Below are positions 53,600 through 62,332 of a stretch of DNA of 64,000 nucleotides, piece after piece. The stretch covers positions 2,889,806 to 2,953,805 of the forward strand of contig NZ_OZ007039.1 of assembly GCF_963931675.1 (NCBI RefSeq), read 5' to 3'. The position numbers and the translations under genes were made by a program. Position 1 is the first letter of the stretch; each line of letters opens with the position of its first letter. The DNA is from an uncultured Alistipes sp. Lineage in GTDB: Bacteria > Bacteroidota > Bacteroidia > Bacteroidales > Rikenellaceae. The notes under the pieces were generated by a model, which was given only the letters and a program-made list of their open reading frames with translations, did no database searches and was not told the DNA's origin.

Positions 53600-54778
53600 A
53601 TGCCCGGTTTCCTGTACCATACCTGTGCCGTCATGCGGCGTGAGGCGACCCGCCTGGCCCGTCAGCCGATGTATCTCGTGCTGATGGTCATCCTGCCCGT
53701 GGTGTCGTTCGCGTTCTTCGCGCTCCTCTTCGGGCAGGGCGCCATCCGCAACATCCCCATCGCCGTGCTCGACCAGGACAACACCGCGCTGTCGAGAAAG
53801 GTCGTCCAGATGATCGACGAAACCCCCACGGCACTGGTCGCATACGGCATCCAGGACATGACCGAGGGCGAACGGCTCATGCGCGAAGGAAAGGTCATGG
53901 CCATCGTCCTCGTCCCGCCGTTCTTCGAGAAATCGATCCTGAGCAATTCGCAGACCCATCTCGAAAACTACGTCTCCGGCACCAACATCACCGTCAACGG
54001 ACTCCTCTCGAAGGATATTCAGACCGCCGTGACGACCTTCTCGGCCGGCATCCAGCTGCAGCTGCTCATGAAGCAGGGACTCACCGAAACCCAGGCCATG
54101 GCCCAGCTGATGCCCGTGCGCTTCGACAAGCACGTCCTCTTCAACCCCCACATCAACTACGGCTACTACCTCGCCCCGAGTTTCATGCCCATGATGCTGA
54201 TGATCTTCGTCGTCATGACCACCATCTTCGCCATCGGTACCGAACTCAAGAACGCAACGGCCCGGGACTGGCTCCAAACCGGAGGGGATTCGATCTGGGC
54301 GGCGCTCCTCGGCAAGGTCCTGCCCATCACCGCCGTGATGTTCCTCATCTCGCTCGTCATGCTGGTCATCAACTTCAAGGTCGTCGGGACTCCCCTGAAC
54401 GGAAGCCTGGCCGTCATCCTCGCCGGGACGCTGTTCTTCATCCTGAGCTACCAGTCGATCTCGGTGCTGATCGTCGCGCTGCTGGCCAACCTGCGCCTCT
54501 CGCTCTCGATCGGCGGCGGCTACTCCGTGCTGGCCTTCACCTTCTCGGGCCTCACCTTCCCGATCATGGCCATGTGGGAACCCATGCAGTGGGTGAGCAA
54601 GATCTTCCCGTTCACCTTCTACACCGACATCTTCGTCGACCAGATGCTCCGCGGAACCCCCTGGGTCTACTCCCTGCCCGACCTCTGCTACATGTCGCTG
54701 TTCATTGTCTTACCGCTACTCTGTATGCCGCGCCTGAAACGTGTCGCTACGGAGGAAAAATTCTGGGGGAGATTGTGA
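53600..54778 (+). CDS. ABC-2-type permease (first)
   Basis: 392 residues. One helix near the N-terminus, a large periplasmic region (about 50-190), then five helices from about residue 195 onward. This is the ABC2_membrane_3 layout (as in YbhS/YbhR). The N-terminal motif AFFALLFGQGAIRNIPIAVLDQDNTALSRKVVQ is typical. No Walker motif is present. It overlaps nothing and the next ATG is 1 bp after its stop. Confidence 0.88.
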   Translation: MPGFLYHTCAVMRREATRLARQPMYLVLMVILPVVSFAFFALLFGQGAIRNIPIAVLDQDNTALSRKVVQMIDETPTALVAYGIQDMTEGERLMREGKVMAIVLVPPFFEKSILSNSQTHLENYVSGTNITVNGLLSKDIQTAVTTFSAGIQLQLLMKQGLTETQAMAQLMPVRFDKHVLFNPHINYGYYLAPSFMPMMLMIFVVMTTIFAIGTELKNATARDWLQTGGDSIWAALLGKVLPITAVMFLISLVMLVINFKVVGTPLNGSLAVILAGTLFFILSYQSISVLIVALLANLRLSLSIGGGYSVLAFTFSGLTFPIMAMWEPMQWVSKIFPFTFYTDIFVDQMLRGTPWVYSLPDLCYMSLFIVLPLLCMPRLKRVATEEKFWGRL

Positions 54779-54779
54779 T

Positions 54780-56030
54780 ATGAACCGTTTTTCCAGACAA
54801 ATAGCCTCCTACTGGAGGCAGACAGGCGCCGTCATCCGCAACGAAATGCACACGGTCTTCACCGACAAGGGCGTCATGCTCGTGCTGATCTTCGCCCTGC
54901 TGATCTACGCCACGGCATACTCCCTGGCCTACGGTTCGCAGGTCCTGCACAACGTCCCGCTCGGCGTCGTCGACGAAAGCCGCACACCCGCAAGCCGCGC
55001 CCTGATCGACGCCTTCAACTCCGGGCCCAACGTCTACACGGCCTATACCCCGACATCGATGGAGGAGGCCAAGGAGCTCTTCCATGCCCGCAAAATCTAC
55101 GGCGTGGTCTACATCCCGGCCAACTACGAACGATGCCTCCTCGGCGGAACGCAGGCCAATGTGGCCATCTACTGCGACGCCAGCTACTTCCTGATGTACC
55201 GGCAGGCATTCCAGGAGATCGTGACGGCCATCGGAAAAACGGGCGCCATGGTCCAGTTCCAGCGACTGATCGCCAAAGGGGCCAACATCTCCCGGGCACA
55301 GGCCACCACGCAACCCGTCATCTACGAGTCGCACAACCTCTTCAATCCCTACCTCGGGTACGGGACCTTCGTCATGCCCGCGATCATCATGGTCATCATC
55401 CAGCAGACGATGCTCATCGGCATCGGCATGGTCGGCGGCACCTGGCGCGAATTCGGGCTCTACCACAAACTTTGCCCCCCGGGCCGCCGCCGCATGTCCA
55501 CACTCCCGATCGTCGCGGGGCGTGCGCTGGTCTATGCCCTGATCTACGCCGTGACCTGCGCCTATGTCCTCGGGGTACACTACCGGTTGTTCCACTTCCC
55601 GATGAACGGGGATCCCTGGACCGTCGGGCTCTTCATGACGGTCTACATGGCGGCCTGCATCGCCATGGGAATCGCCGTCTCGACGCTCTTCCGCTACCGC
55701 GAGAATTCGCTCCTGCTCCTGCTCTGGACCTCGATCCCCGTATTGATGCTCAGCGGTGTGTCGTATCCCCGCGAAGGGATTCCCGACTGGCTCTACAACC
55801 TCGGGCAGCTCCTGCCCAGCAGCCACGGCATCAACGGCTTCATCCGCATTCAGACCATGGGGGCGTCGACCGCCGAGGTCTTCGCCGAGATCAAGTGGCT
55901 CATCACCCTCACGGTCGTTTACGGCGGTTTGGCCTGCATCGGCACCCATCAGGTAATCCGTCGCGAGCTGAGGCTGATAAATGCCGCAAAAGCTTCCGGA
56001 GGAATTCCGGACAGGCAGCCGGCCAAGTAA
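54780..56030 (+). CDS. ABC-2-type permease (second)
   Basis: 416 residues from the ATG at 54780, the first ATG after the preceding stop. Same layout as the first permease: an N-terminal helix, a periplasmic domain with VPLGVVDESRTPASRALIDAF, and five to six helices in the C-terminal half (VMPAIIMVIIQQTMLIG onward). The pair should form a heterodimer. No ATPase gene is in the operon; a polypurine tract follows directly. Confidence 0.88.
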   Translation: MNRFSRQIASYWRQTGAVIRNEMHTVFTDKGVMLVLIFALLIYATAYSLAYGSQVLHNVPLGVVDESRTPASRALIDAFNSGPNVYTAYTPTSMEEAKELFHARKIYGVVYIPANYERCLLGGTQANVAIYCDASYFLMYRQAFQEIVTAIGKTGAMVQFQRLIAKGANISRAQATTQPVIYESHNLFNPYLGYGTFVMPAIIMVIIQQTMLIGIGMVGGTWREFGLYHKLCPPGRRRMSTLPIVAGRALVYALIYAVTCAYVLGVHYRLFHFPMNGDPWTVGLFMTVYMAACIAMGIAVSTLFRYRENSLLLLLWTSIPVLMLSGVSYPREGIPDWLYNLGQLLPSSHGINGFIRIQTMGASTAEVFAEIKWLITLTVVYGGLACIGTHQVIRRELRLINAAKASGGIPDRQPAK

Positions 56031-56034
56031 GCCG

Positions 56035-56132
56035 GAGGGGGCGAGAGAGAGGGAGAGAGGGAGAGAGGGAGAGAGCGGAGGATGAGAAGGGGTGAGAGTG
56101 GAAGAGAGAGGATAGGAGAAGGAGAAGGAGGA
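56035..56132 (+). repeat. Second polypurine tract
   Basis: About 95 bases of nearly pure G and A (GAGAGAGGGA units) with only a few T or C, directly after the permease stop. It resembles the tract at 14464-14555 in composition and strand. Confidence 0.85.
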
Positions 56133-56177
56133 TGGCAGCAAGGCCGCCGGGCCGAAAGCCTTCCGAACCGAAACAAG

Positions 56178-56204
56178 AAGAGCCGGGCTGAAAACCCGGC
56201 TCTT
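56178..56204. terminator. Hairpin between permease and TonB-receptor genes
   Basis: A perfect 10-bp stem (56178-56187 with 56195-56204) and 7-base loop, between converging genes. Flanking T-tracts are weak. Confidence 0.65.
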
Positions 56205-56222
56205 GTCGTATCGGCTGATCGG

Positions 56223-59198
56223 CTAATGGAAGCGCCCCATCGGAGGAGGTCCTCCGGGCCCCGGTCGCCGACGCGGCATATCCATTCCTTCGTAATCGCG
56301 GATATTCTGCGAACCCTTCTTGCCGAAACGCCGCAGGTTGTAGGTGAACTGAACCATGAAATAACGCCCGATCACGCTGTTCGTGGCATTCTGCGTCCAA
56401 CCCGAACCCGTCGTGCGGGCAAAGGCCGTATTCTGGTTGAAGATGTCGTTCACGCCGACCATGATCTCGCCCCGCTGGTTGCGGAAAACCTTCTTGCCCA
56501 GCCAGGCGTTGCACAACAGGTAATCCTCCTCGTAATCGTTCGTGAAACCGATGTACTGCGTGTAGGCGGCACTCGCCGTCAGTGTGAAGCCCAGCGGGAA
56601 GACCAGTTTCAGATTGCCCTGCGCCGTATGGTTGAAATAACGGTTCTTCACGTTCGATGTTCCCAGCGAGTTGGTGGCCTCATTGTAGGTGCCGTTCCAC
56701 GAGAGCGTGAAGTCGACATTCTCCGAAATGTTGCTGCCCAATACGGCCCGGAAGTCGTAGCCCAGATTCTCCGAATCGTTCCGCTCACCGCCCGTGATGC
56801 TGCCGTCGGCATTCACCGTGCCGCCCAACATGCTCGGCGTCGTGGTATAGGTTACGCCCGCCATGACGTTGAAGTTCGACTTCAGGAACCCGATCGGAAG
56901 TCCGTAGCTCAGGTGCGTGCGCAACTGCCAGTAACCGTCGAGGTTCGTCGTCGTCGAGTAGTAGTTCGGGGTGTAGAGCTTGTCGTCGATCTGGATGTTG
57001 ATCGGATTCGAGCTCGTACTCTGCACCAGATGCGTTGCCGTATAGTCCTGCGTCGTCCGCGCCGAGAACATCCACATGAAGGTCCGCCCCTTCTCGACGT
57101 TCGAATTCACATAGTGGAAATTCAACCGGTGCGAGTAGGTGGGGCGCAGGTTCGGATTTCCGTGGGTGATGTTCTGCGCATCCGAGACGTCGAAGACGCT
57201 TTGCAGTTCGGTCACCGTCGGGCTGTCCGTGTACGAAGAGACGAAGAGCCGCAGCGTATTCTCCCGGTTGATGTTCAGTTCGCCCATCATGAAGTAGGTC
57301 ACGTTGTCGTAGGAGTGCGAGATCTTCTCGGCCTCACCGCGCACGACCTCGCCGTCGAGCGTCGAGCGCTGGTAATAGACGTTGGCGATGAAACGGCTGC
57401 GGTCCTTCGCATAGCGGAAGCCCGGGCCGACGCTCTGCGTCAGGTAGCCGCTCCGGTAGGAGTTCGACAACTGCGGGTCGGGAGTCAGTCCGGCGATCGA
57501 GAAGTCGTCGGCCGTCACGTAGGACTTCTTGTCGCGCTCCTGCGAATTGTACGACATGCGGTACTGGAGGCTCACCTGGGCATATTTGGCCACCGGCTCG
57601 GTGTAGGTGAAGTTTCCGCGCACGCTGTACGACGACGACGGTGCCATGTTGCGCAGGTAGCGGCGCGTCAGGTAGGCCGCGGGATCCCACGTGAAGGGAA
57701 TTTCACCCTCGGCACCCGCCATCACATCGGGACGATCCTCCGAACTGGACTGGATGTTCGACCACGAATTCGAGTTGTTCGTATTGTCCGAGTAGCTGCC
57801 CGACCCGTCGATGGTGATCGTGCGGCCGTCCTTGCCCAGCTTGGCCCGGTAGACGGCACTCGCTCCGGCATTGTAACCGTGGCGCAGTCCGTCGCTGTAG
57901 TTGTCCGTATAGCTGTAACCGCTGCCGCCCGCCTCCGGGGCGCCGAACTGCCAGCCGGTGGTCGTGCTCACCGGGTCGTTCGACTGGTAGCTGAAGCGCG
58001 GACGGACCATCAGGTTCTGGTTCTCCGAGATTTTCCACTCCAGGCGGGCGTTGAAACGGTGGTTGTAGCCCTTCGTATCGGAATAGCCGCGCGTCATCAG
58101 CGTATCGGGCGCCATCGGCGATTCGTACCACTTGTCGGTCGTCGAACGGTTCCGCGTGTCGGTATTGTTGAAGAAGTAGCTGCCCTGGACCGACACCTGG
58201 TCGCGTTTGCCCCACGTATCGGTGTAGTTCACACCGAGGGCATTGACCGTAGCCACACCGCTCTGCGGACGCATCATGTACTGGCCCACGCCGCCACGGC
58301 GACCTCCGCCGCCGCCCGAGACACCCAGGATGTCCTCGAACGAGAAGTTCTGCTGGTTGACGTTGTTGAACAGCCCGATGAACGAAACACGGCTGTCGCC
58401 CGAGAAGATGTTGGCATTGCCGCCGGCCAGGTATTTGAACTTGTCTTCGGTGGCCGTCTCGGCATCGTAACCGAATCCGGCGTAGAATTTTCCGAACTGT
58501 CCCTGGCGCATTCCGGGTTTGGTGACGATATTGAGGGCCTTGTACCCCTCGCCGTCATCCATGCCCGAGAACTCCGCGGCATCGGAGAGCTTGTTGTAGA
58601 CCTCCACGCGGTCGACAGCCTCGGCAGGCAGCGACTTGATCGCCGTGGTGACGTCCTCGCCGAAGAACTCCTTGCCGTCGACGAAGACCTTCTTGATCTC
58701 CTCGCCCTGGGTCTCGACCACGCCGTCCGTCACGGTAATACCCGGCATCTTCTTCAGCAGGCCCTCCACGTCGGCATCGTTCGTCACCTTGAACGCCCCG
58801 GCGTTGTAGCTCACCGTGTCGCCCTTCTGCGACGTCCGCATGGCCTTCACCTCCTTGACTACCGTTTCGATCTGTACGCCGGGCTTGAGTTTCAGCGTCC
58901 CGAGGTTCAGGCGCGGGGTCGAGAGCCGGAAGGTCGTATCGAGGTTGTTGTAGCCGATAAACGACACCGTCAGGGCATACTCCCCGTAGGCGAGCGAGGA
59001 GATCGACGCCGCGCCCTTGTAGCCCGACGCAAATCCCTGTTTATTCTCCGGAGCACTGGTCGGGGCCACGGTCAGCACCGCTCCCACGACGCTGTTCCCG
59101 GTCTCCGCATCGACGATCGTGGCCGTCACGCTGCCCTTCTGGGCAAACGCCGCCACGGCAAACAGAGACAGCAGGGTAGACAATAGCAACTGTTTCAT
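56223..59198 (-). CDS. TonB-dependent receptor-type outer-membrane protein
   Basis: 991 residues. A signal peptide (about 1-20), a carboxypeptidase-regulatory-like beta-sandwich (about 22-105, GSVTATIVDAETGNSVVGAVLTV), a plug domain (about 125-220, DADVEGLLKKMPGITV, VEVYNKLSDAAEF) and a long barrel to the C-terminus. The tail ends in a Gly/Pro/Arg-rich stretch (RRRPGPGGPPPMGRFH), not the usual aromatic residue. No SusD partner is adjacent, so it is not a standard Sus pair; the family of stand-alone receptors of this type has unknown ligands. A -7 box lies 135 bp upstream. Confidence 0.9.
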   Translation of the reverse strand: MKQLLLSTLLSLFAVAAFAQKGSVTATIVDAETGNSVVGAVLTVAPTSAPENKQGFASGYKGAASISSLAYGEYALTVSFIGYNNLDTTFRLSTPRLNLGTLKLKPGVQIETVVKEVKAMRTSQKGDTVSYNAGAFKVTNDADVEGLLKKMPGITVTDGVVETQGEEIKKVFVDGKEFFGEDVTTAIKSLPAEAVDRVEVYNKLSDAAEFSGMDDGEGYKALNIVTKPGMRQGQFGKFYAGFGYDAETATEDKFKYLAGGNANIFSGDSRVSFIGLFNNVNQQNFSFEDILGVSGGGGGRRGGVGQYMMRPQSGVATVNALGVNYTDTWGKRDQVSVQGSYFFNNTDTRNRSTTDKWYESPMAPDTLMTRGYSDTKGYNHRFNARLEWKISENQNLMVRPRFSYQSNDPVSTTTGWQFGAPEAGGSGYSYTDNYSDGLRHGYNAGASAVYRAKLGKDGRTITIDGSGSYSDNTNNSNSWSNIQSSSEDRPDVMAGAEGEIPFTWDPAAYLTRRYLRNMAPSSSYSVRGNFTYTEPVAKYAQVSLQYRMSYNSQERDKKSYVTADDFSIAGLTPDPQLSNSYRSGYLTQSVGPGFRYAKDRSRFIANVYYQRSTLDGEVVRGEAEKISHSYDNVTYFMMGELNINRENTLRLFVSSYTDSPTVTELQSVFDVSDAQNITHGNPNLRPTYSHRLNFHYVNSNVEKGRTFMWMFSARTTQDYTATHLVQSTSSNPINIQIDDKLYTPNYYSTTTNLDGYWQLRTHLSYGLPIGFLKSNFNVMAGVTYTTTPSMLGGTVNADGSITGGERNDSENLGYDFRAVLGSNISENVDFTLSWNGTYNEATNSLGTSNVKNRYFNHTAQGNLKLVFPLGFTLTASAAYTQYIGFTNDYEEDYLLCNAWLGKKVFRNQRGEIMVGVNDIFNQNTAFARTTGSGWTQNATNSVIGRYFMVQFTYNLRRFGKKGSQNIRDYEGMDMPRRRPGPGGPPPMGRFH

Positions 59199-59332
59199 CT
59201 TTTCTGTTTGGTAAATAGCAAGGTAACTCGGTCATTCGAAGGTCTTCGGGGCCGCGTGGCGGCACTCCGCAGGCTGCGATCCGGATACGGACCGACCCTC
59301 CCGGCGCTCCGCGCACAGGCCTTTCAGGCCCG

Positions 59333-59340
59333 CAAATTTA
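59333..59340 (-). promoter_or_regulatory. -7 element of the TonB-receptor gene
   Basis: Minus-strand TAAATTTG, a perfect consensus, giving a leader of about 125 bases. Confidence 0.5.
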
Positions 59341-59379
59341 CTTATTTTTAGCCGTCGTTCGACCGGAAATCCGGTGAAT

Positions 59380-59418
59380 CGACAAAAAAAGGGTGTCAGT
59401 CGACCGGACCGACACCCC
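59380..59418 (-). terminator. Intrinsic terminator of the DUF4890 gene
   Basis: Stem GGGTGTC (59391-59397) with GACACCC (59411-59417) followed on the minus strand by seven T. Confidence 0.8.
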
Positions 59419-59453
59419 TCCGGCAGCTTCCGGCTGCGGATTTCAGCACTCCC

Positions 59454-59888
59454 TTATTTCTTGCGCGGGCAATCCTGCGGGCAATCCTGCGGGCAGTCAC
59501 CGTGTTTCGGGCCCTTCTTGCCCTTCATGTGGTGGGGAGCCTTGCCCTGCAGGCCCGGACGCGGGCCCTGCATCTGCGACCACTGCATGAACTGCTCGGT
59601 CGTGAGGATCGACTTCATCTTGTCGGCCTCGGCCTTGCGGGCTTCACGCATCTCCTCGCGCATGGCCTGCATCCGCTTGACCTGAGCCAGATTCACCTCA
59701 TAGACCTGTTTGGCCTGTTCTTCGGTGAGGTTCAGGCGCTCGGTCATGCGGTCTGTCCGGTGCTGGGCGATCTGCTCGGCCGTGGGAGGCGTCTTGGGCT
59801 GAGCCTGCGGTTTGCTCTCCTGAGCGGAAAGGGTCGTCGCGGCCATCAGGCAAAGGGCCGTTACGGCCGCAAAGATCTGCTTTTTCAT
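59454..59888 (-). CDS. Spy-like DUF4890 periplasmic protein with Cys-rich tail
   Basis: 144 residues from the ATG at 59888, which starts a signal peptide (MKKQIFAAVTALCLMAATTLSAQ); an in-frame ATG 18 bases upstream is possible but not needed. The mature part has RTDRMTERLNLTEEQAKQVYEVNLAQV, the L-T-x-x-Q pattern of Spy/CpxP-like DUF4890 proteins. The C-terminus is His/Lys-rich then reads GDCPQDCPQDCPRKK, encoded by a short 12-bp direct repeat. It may bind metal or form disulfides. TACCTTTG box at 59973-59980. The neighbouring LytS/LytR pair is upstream on the same strand. Confidence 0.8.
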   Translation of the reverse strand: MKKQIFAAVTALCLMAATTLSAQESKPQAQPKTPPTAEQIAQHRTDRMTERLNLTEEQAKQVYEVNLAQVKRMQAMREEMREARKAEADKMKSILTTEQFMQWSQMQGPRPGLQGKAPHHMKGKKGPKHGDCPQDCPQDCPRKK

Positions 59889-59972
59889 AACCTTTACTTT
59901 TTGCATTGGACTTTTTTCGGTTCGGATCCGGCGTGCCGGCATCTGCGTCCGACACCCTCCGGAGTTCTGTTG

Positions 59973-59980
59973 CAAAGGTA
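59973..59980 (-). promoter_or_regulatory. -7 element of DUF4890 gene
   Basis: Minus-strand TACCTTTG, 84 bp upstream of the chosen ATG. Confidence 0.55.
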
Positions 59981-60043
59981 GGGCCAAACTCCGGAATCGG
60001 TGTCGGCAACCGGGTCAAACGCCCGAAGCCGACGGTCAACCGA

Positions 60044-60814
60044 CTACTCCCCGGGGTGAACCGACCGCAGCCAGGCCTTGAATTCCGGCACCCGGGCCTT
60101 CGAAATGATGATCCGCTCGGGGGTCTCGACCGTCAGGTGCAGCGACAGCCGGCTCCCGAACCAGACGACGATCTCCTTCACGGCCTGCCGGGCCACGATG
60201 AACTGACGGTTGGCACGGAAGAAGTCCGCCTCGGGCAGAAGCGACTGAAGCGCTTCGAGCGTCCGGTCCAGCGGATAGACCACGCCGTCGTAGTCGCAGG
60301 CCGTGACACGCTCGTTCGAGGTGTAGCAGTAGGCGATCCGCTCCCGCTGCAGCGGGATGATCCGGTCGCGCACGTGAACCAGGAAGACCTCCTCACGGTT
60401 GCGGTGCTCCGTGGCCAGCGTGCGGACCCGCGAACCGTAGCTGCGGCGCTCCGCGGAGGTCAGACGCCGCAGTTTGGCCAGCGCCCGTTCGACATCCGCC
60501 TCGTTGAGCGGCTTGAGCAGGTAGTCGATGCTGTTGACCTTGAAGGCATCGAGCGCATAGCGGTCGTAGGCCGTGGTAAAGATCACCGGCGCGGTGATCT
60601 CCACGGCGTCGAAGATGCGGAACGAATCGCCGTCGGCCAGGTGTATGTCCATGAAAAACAGATCCGGATGCGGATTCGCACGCAGCCACTCGATGCTCTC
60701 CGCCACGCTCTCCAGCGTCGCCACGATCTCCACTTCCGGGGCCGTCTGCCGCAGAATGGCCGCCAGATTCCGTGCAGCGGCGGTCTCGTCTTCGATAATC
60801 AGCGCTTTCATCAT
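60044..60814 (-). CDS. LytTR-type response regulator
   Basis: 256 residues. A receiver domain (about 1-120) with the acidic pocket EDE near residue 8-10, the phosphoacceptor Asp in DLFFMDIHLADGDSF (about 55) and the TTAYDRYALDAFKVNSIDYLLKP switch segment. A LytTR DNA-binding domain covers about 150-256. It overlaps the histidine-kinase gene by 4 bp (ATGA), so the two are translated together. Confidence 0.93.
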   Translation of the reverse strand: MMKALIIEDETAAARNLAAILRQTAPEVEIVATLESVAESIEWLRANPHPDLFFMDIHLADGDSFRIFDAVEITAPVIFTTAYDRYALDAFKVNSIDYLLKPLNEADVERALAKLRRLTSAERRSYGSRVRTLATEHRNREEVFLVHVRDRIIPLQRERIAYCYTSNERVTACDYDGVVYPLDRTLEALQSLLPEADFFRANRQFIVARQAVKEIVVWFGSRLSLHLTVETPERIIISKARVPEFKAWLRSVHPGE

Positions 60815-62124
60815 GCTTTCACTTCAGGGTTCTGCAGCGGCATCCGTACCCGGAAGGTCTCCCCGTCATCGAGGATCTCGATCCGGCGGCCCGTGATCAG
60901 CTGCCAGCGGTTGCCGAGGTTTTCCAGCCCGATTCCCGTCGAGGGTTCGGGCTCCAGTTTCGGGATCTTCGGGTTCGAGACCTCCAGCCAGCCGCCGTCG
61001 GTGCGGATCGAAATGTGGAACGGTTTGCTGCGCGTGATCGTGTTGTGCTTCACGGCGTTGCCGATCAGCGGCTGCAGCGACAGCGCCGGAAGCCGCCACG
61101 GCAGGTACTTCGCCTCGACGTCGATGTCGAAGAAGAGCTTGTCGGCATAACGGATCTTGAAGAGGTAGCTGTACGCCTCGACGAACTTCAACTCCTCTTC
61201 GAGGGTCATGAGCGTCGCCTGCCCGTTCTGGATGATGTAGCGGAACGTGTAGGAGAGCTGATCGATGTAGGTGAGGGCCTTCTCGTCCTGGCGCTCCCGC
61301 ACGAGCATCGCCAGCGAATTGAGCGAATTGAAGAAGAAGTGGGGGTTGATCTGCCCGACGAGCATGTTGTAGCGCGTCGTGAGGTTCTCGTTCTTGAGCC
61401 GTTCGTTCTCCACCTTGACGGCCTGCCGCTGCGACAGCAGCACGTAGATCCGCCCGTAGAGCATCGACGCCACGACGGCAAACGAACACTTCAGCAGCAG
61501 CATGTAGTCGAACATCCGGCCGCTCATGCAGTTGAGCAGGATGCGCCCCGAGTGCCATTCGGTGACGGGCGCCACGCAGTAGAGTCCCGCGGCGGCCACG
61601 CAGCACCACAGACAGCGCCGCAGGTAGTGCGGCATCGAGTAGTTGCGCCGCACGGAGGTGAGGATCGAGAGCATGACGAACGACACGACCAGGTAATAGA
61701 ATAGCTGCAGGAAGAGTTCCGTACTGCGCGAGGGACGGTTGTAGAGCGTACTGTAATCGAATTCGCGGCCGTTGCGCATCAACACCTTCTGCATCATCGG
61801 ATGGGCGCCGGGACGCCACGGCGGGGCCAGTTCGGCCACGATCCGGTCTCCCGGGGCCAGATGCAGGCGGTTCCTCCGCTGTGCCGGGACATATACGCTG
61901 TCGCCGTTTTCGTAGACCAGGTATCCGTAGCCGTCGGGATGCACGACGAGCCGCCCTTCATCCTGCCGCACCCGGGCCCGTTTGGGCGGATTCTGCTGCT
62001 GGGAGCTCTCGTTGTTCAGGTCCACAAGCATCAGCAGCACGTAGGAGAAGTTCACCACCAGGCTGATTGCCACGGCAACCAGCAGGTTCAGCACCACATC
62101 GGCGTATTTCGATTGCAGTTTCAT
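60811..62124 (-). CDS. LytS-type sensor histidine kinase
   Basis: 437 residues from the ATG at 62124; longer in-frame starts lie in the tandem-repeat region and are not family-like. Two N-terminal membrane-proximal regions, a periplasmic segment and four later helices (about 145-260) precede a His_kinase domain with VGQINPHFFFNSLNSLAML (phospho-His within NPHFFFNSLN, about residue 282) and a HATPase-type C-terminus (GIGLENLGNRWQLI). It pairs with the LytTR regulator. The stimulus is unknown. Confidence 0.9.
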   Translation of the reverse strand: MKLQSKYADVVLNLLVAVAISLVVNFSYVLLMLVDLNNESSQQQNPPKRARVRQDEGRLVVHPDGYGYLVYENGDSVYVPAQRRNRLHLAPGDRIVAELAPPWRPGAHPMMQKVLMRNGREFDYSTLYNRPSRSTELFLQLFYYLVVSFVMLSILTSVRRNYSMPHYLRRCLWCCVAAAGLYCVAPVTEWHSGRILLNCMSGRMFDYMLLLKCSFAVVASMLYGRIYVLLSQRQAVKVENERLKNENLTTRYNMLVGQINPHFFFNSLNSLAMLVRERQDEKALTYIDQLSYTFRYIIQNGQATLMTLEEELKFVEAYSYLFKIRYADKLFFDIDVEAKYLPWRLPALSLQPLIGNAVKHNTITRSKPFHISIRTDGGWLEVSNPKIPKLEPEPSTGIGLENLGNRWQLITGRRIEILDDGETFRVRMPLQNPEVKA

Positions 62125-62165
62125 GGTCGTTTTTTTCGGTATTTCGGTCCGGCGCCGTCCGCGCG

Positions 62166-62330
62166 TTTTGCCGGAGAGCGGAGCAGCCACGGGTATCTTC
62201 GGATTCCGTCGGAGAACGGGGTTATCACGGGCTCCTGCCGGCTTTGCCGGAGAGCGGGTGGTCACAGACTCCCACGGACCTCGTCCGAGAGCGGGGCAGC
62301 CGGGTGTCGGCACCCCGGAGCGGAGACGGC
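62166..62330. repeat. Imperfect 38-bp tandem repeat
   Basis: Four copies of a unit containing (T/C)CGGAGAGCGG(A/G)G, with starts at about 62171, 62209, 62247 and 62284 (periods 38, 38, 37), and a partial fifth at 62321. Units diverge outside the core. It lies between the histidine-kinase gene and the gamma-carbonic-anhydrase-like gene, and has no unique spacers. Confidence 0.7.
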
Positions 62331-62332
62331 AA

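Noticed and set aside
56082..59186. A 1034-codon open frame opposite the TonB-dependent receptor gene
   Set aside because: Antisense shadow of a GC-rich gene, rich in Arg, Val, Gly and His. The receptor frame has clear domains and a signal peptide.
62166..62330. CRISPR-like array
   Set aside because: Units are imperfect and adjoin without unique spacers of constant length, and no cas gene is in the window.
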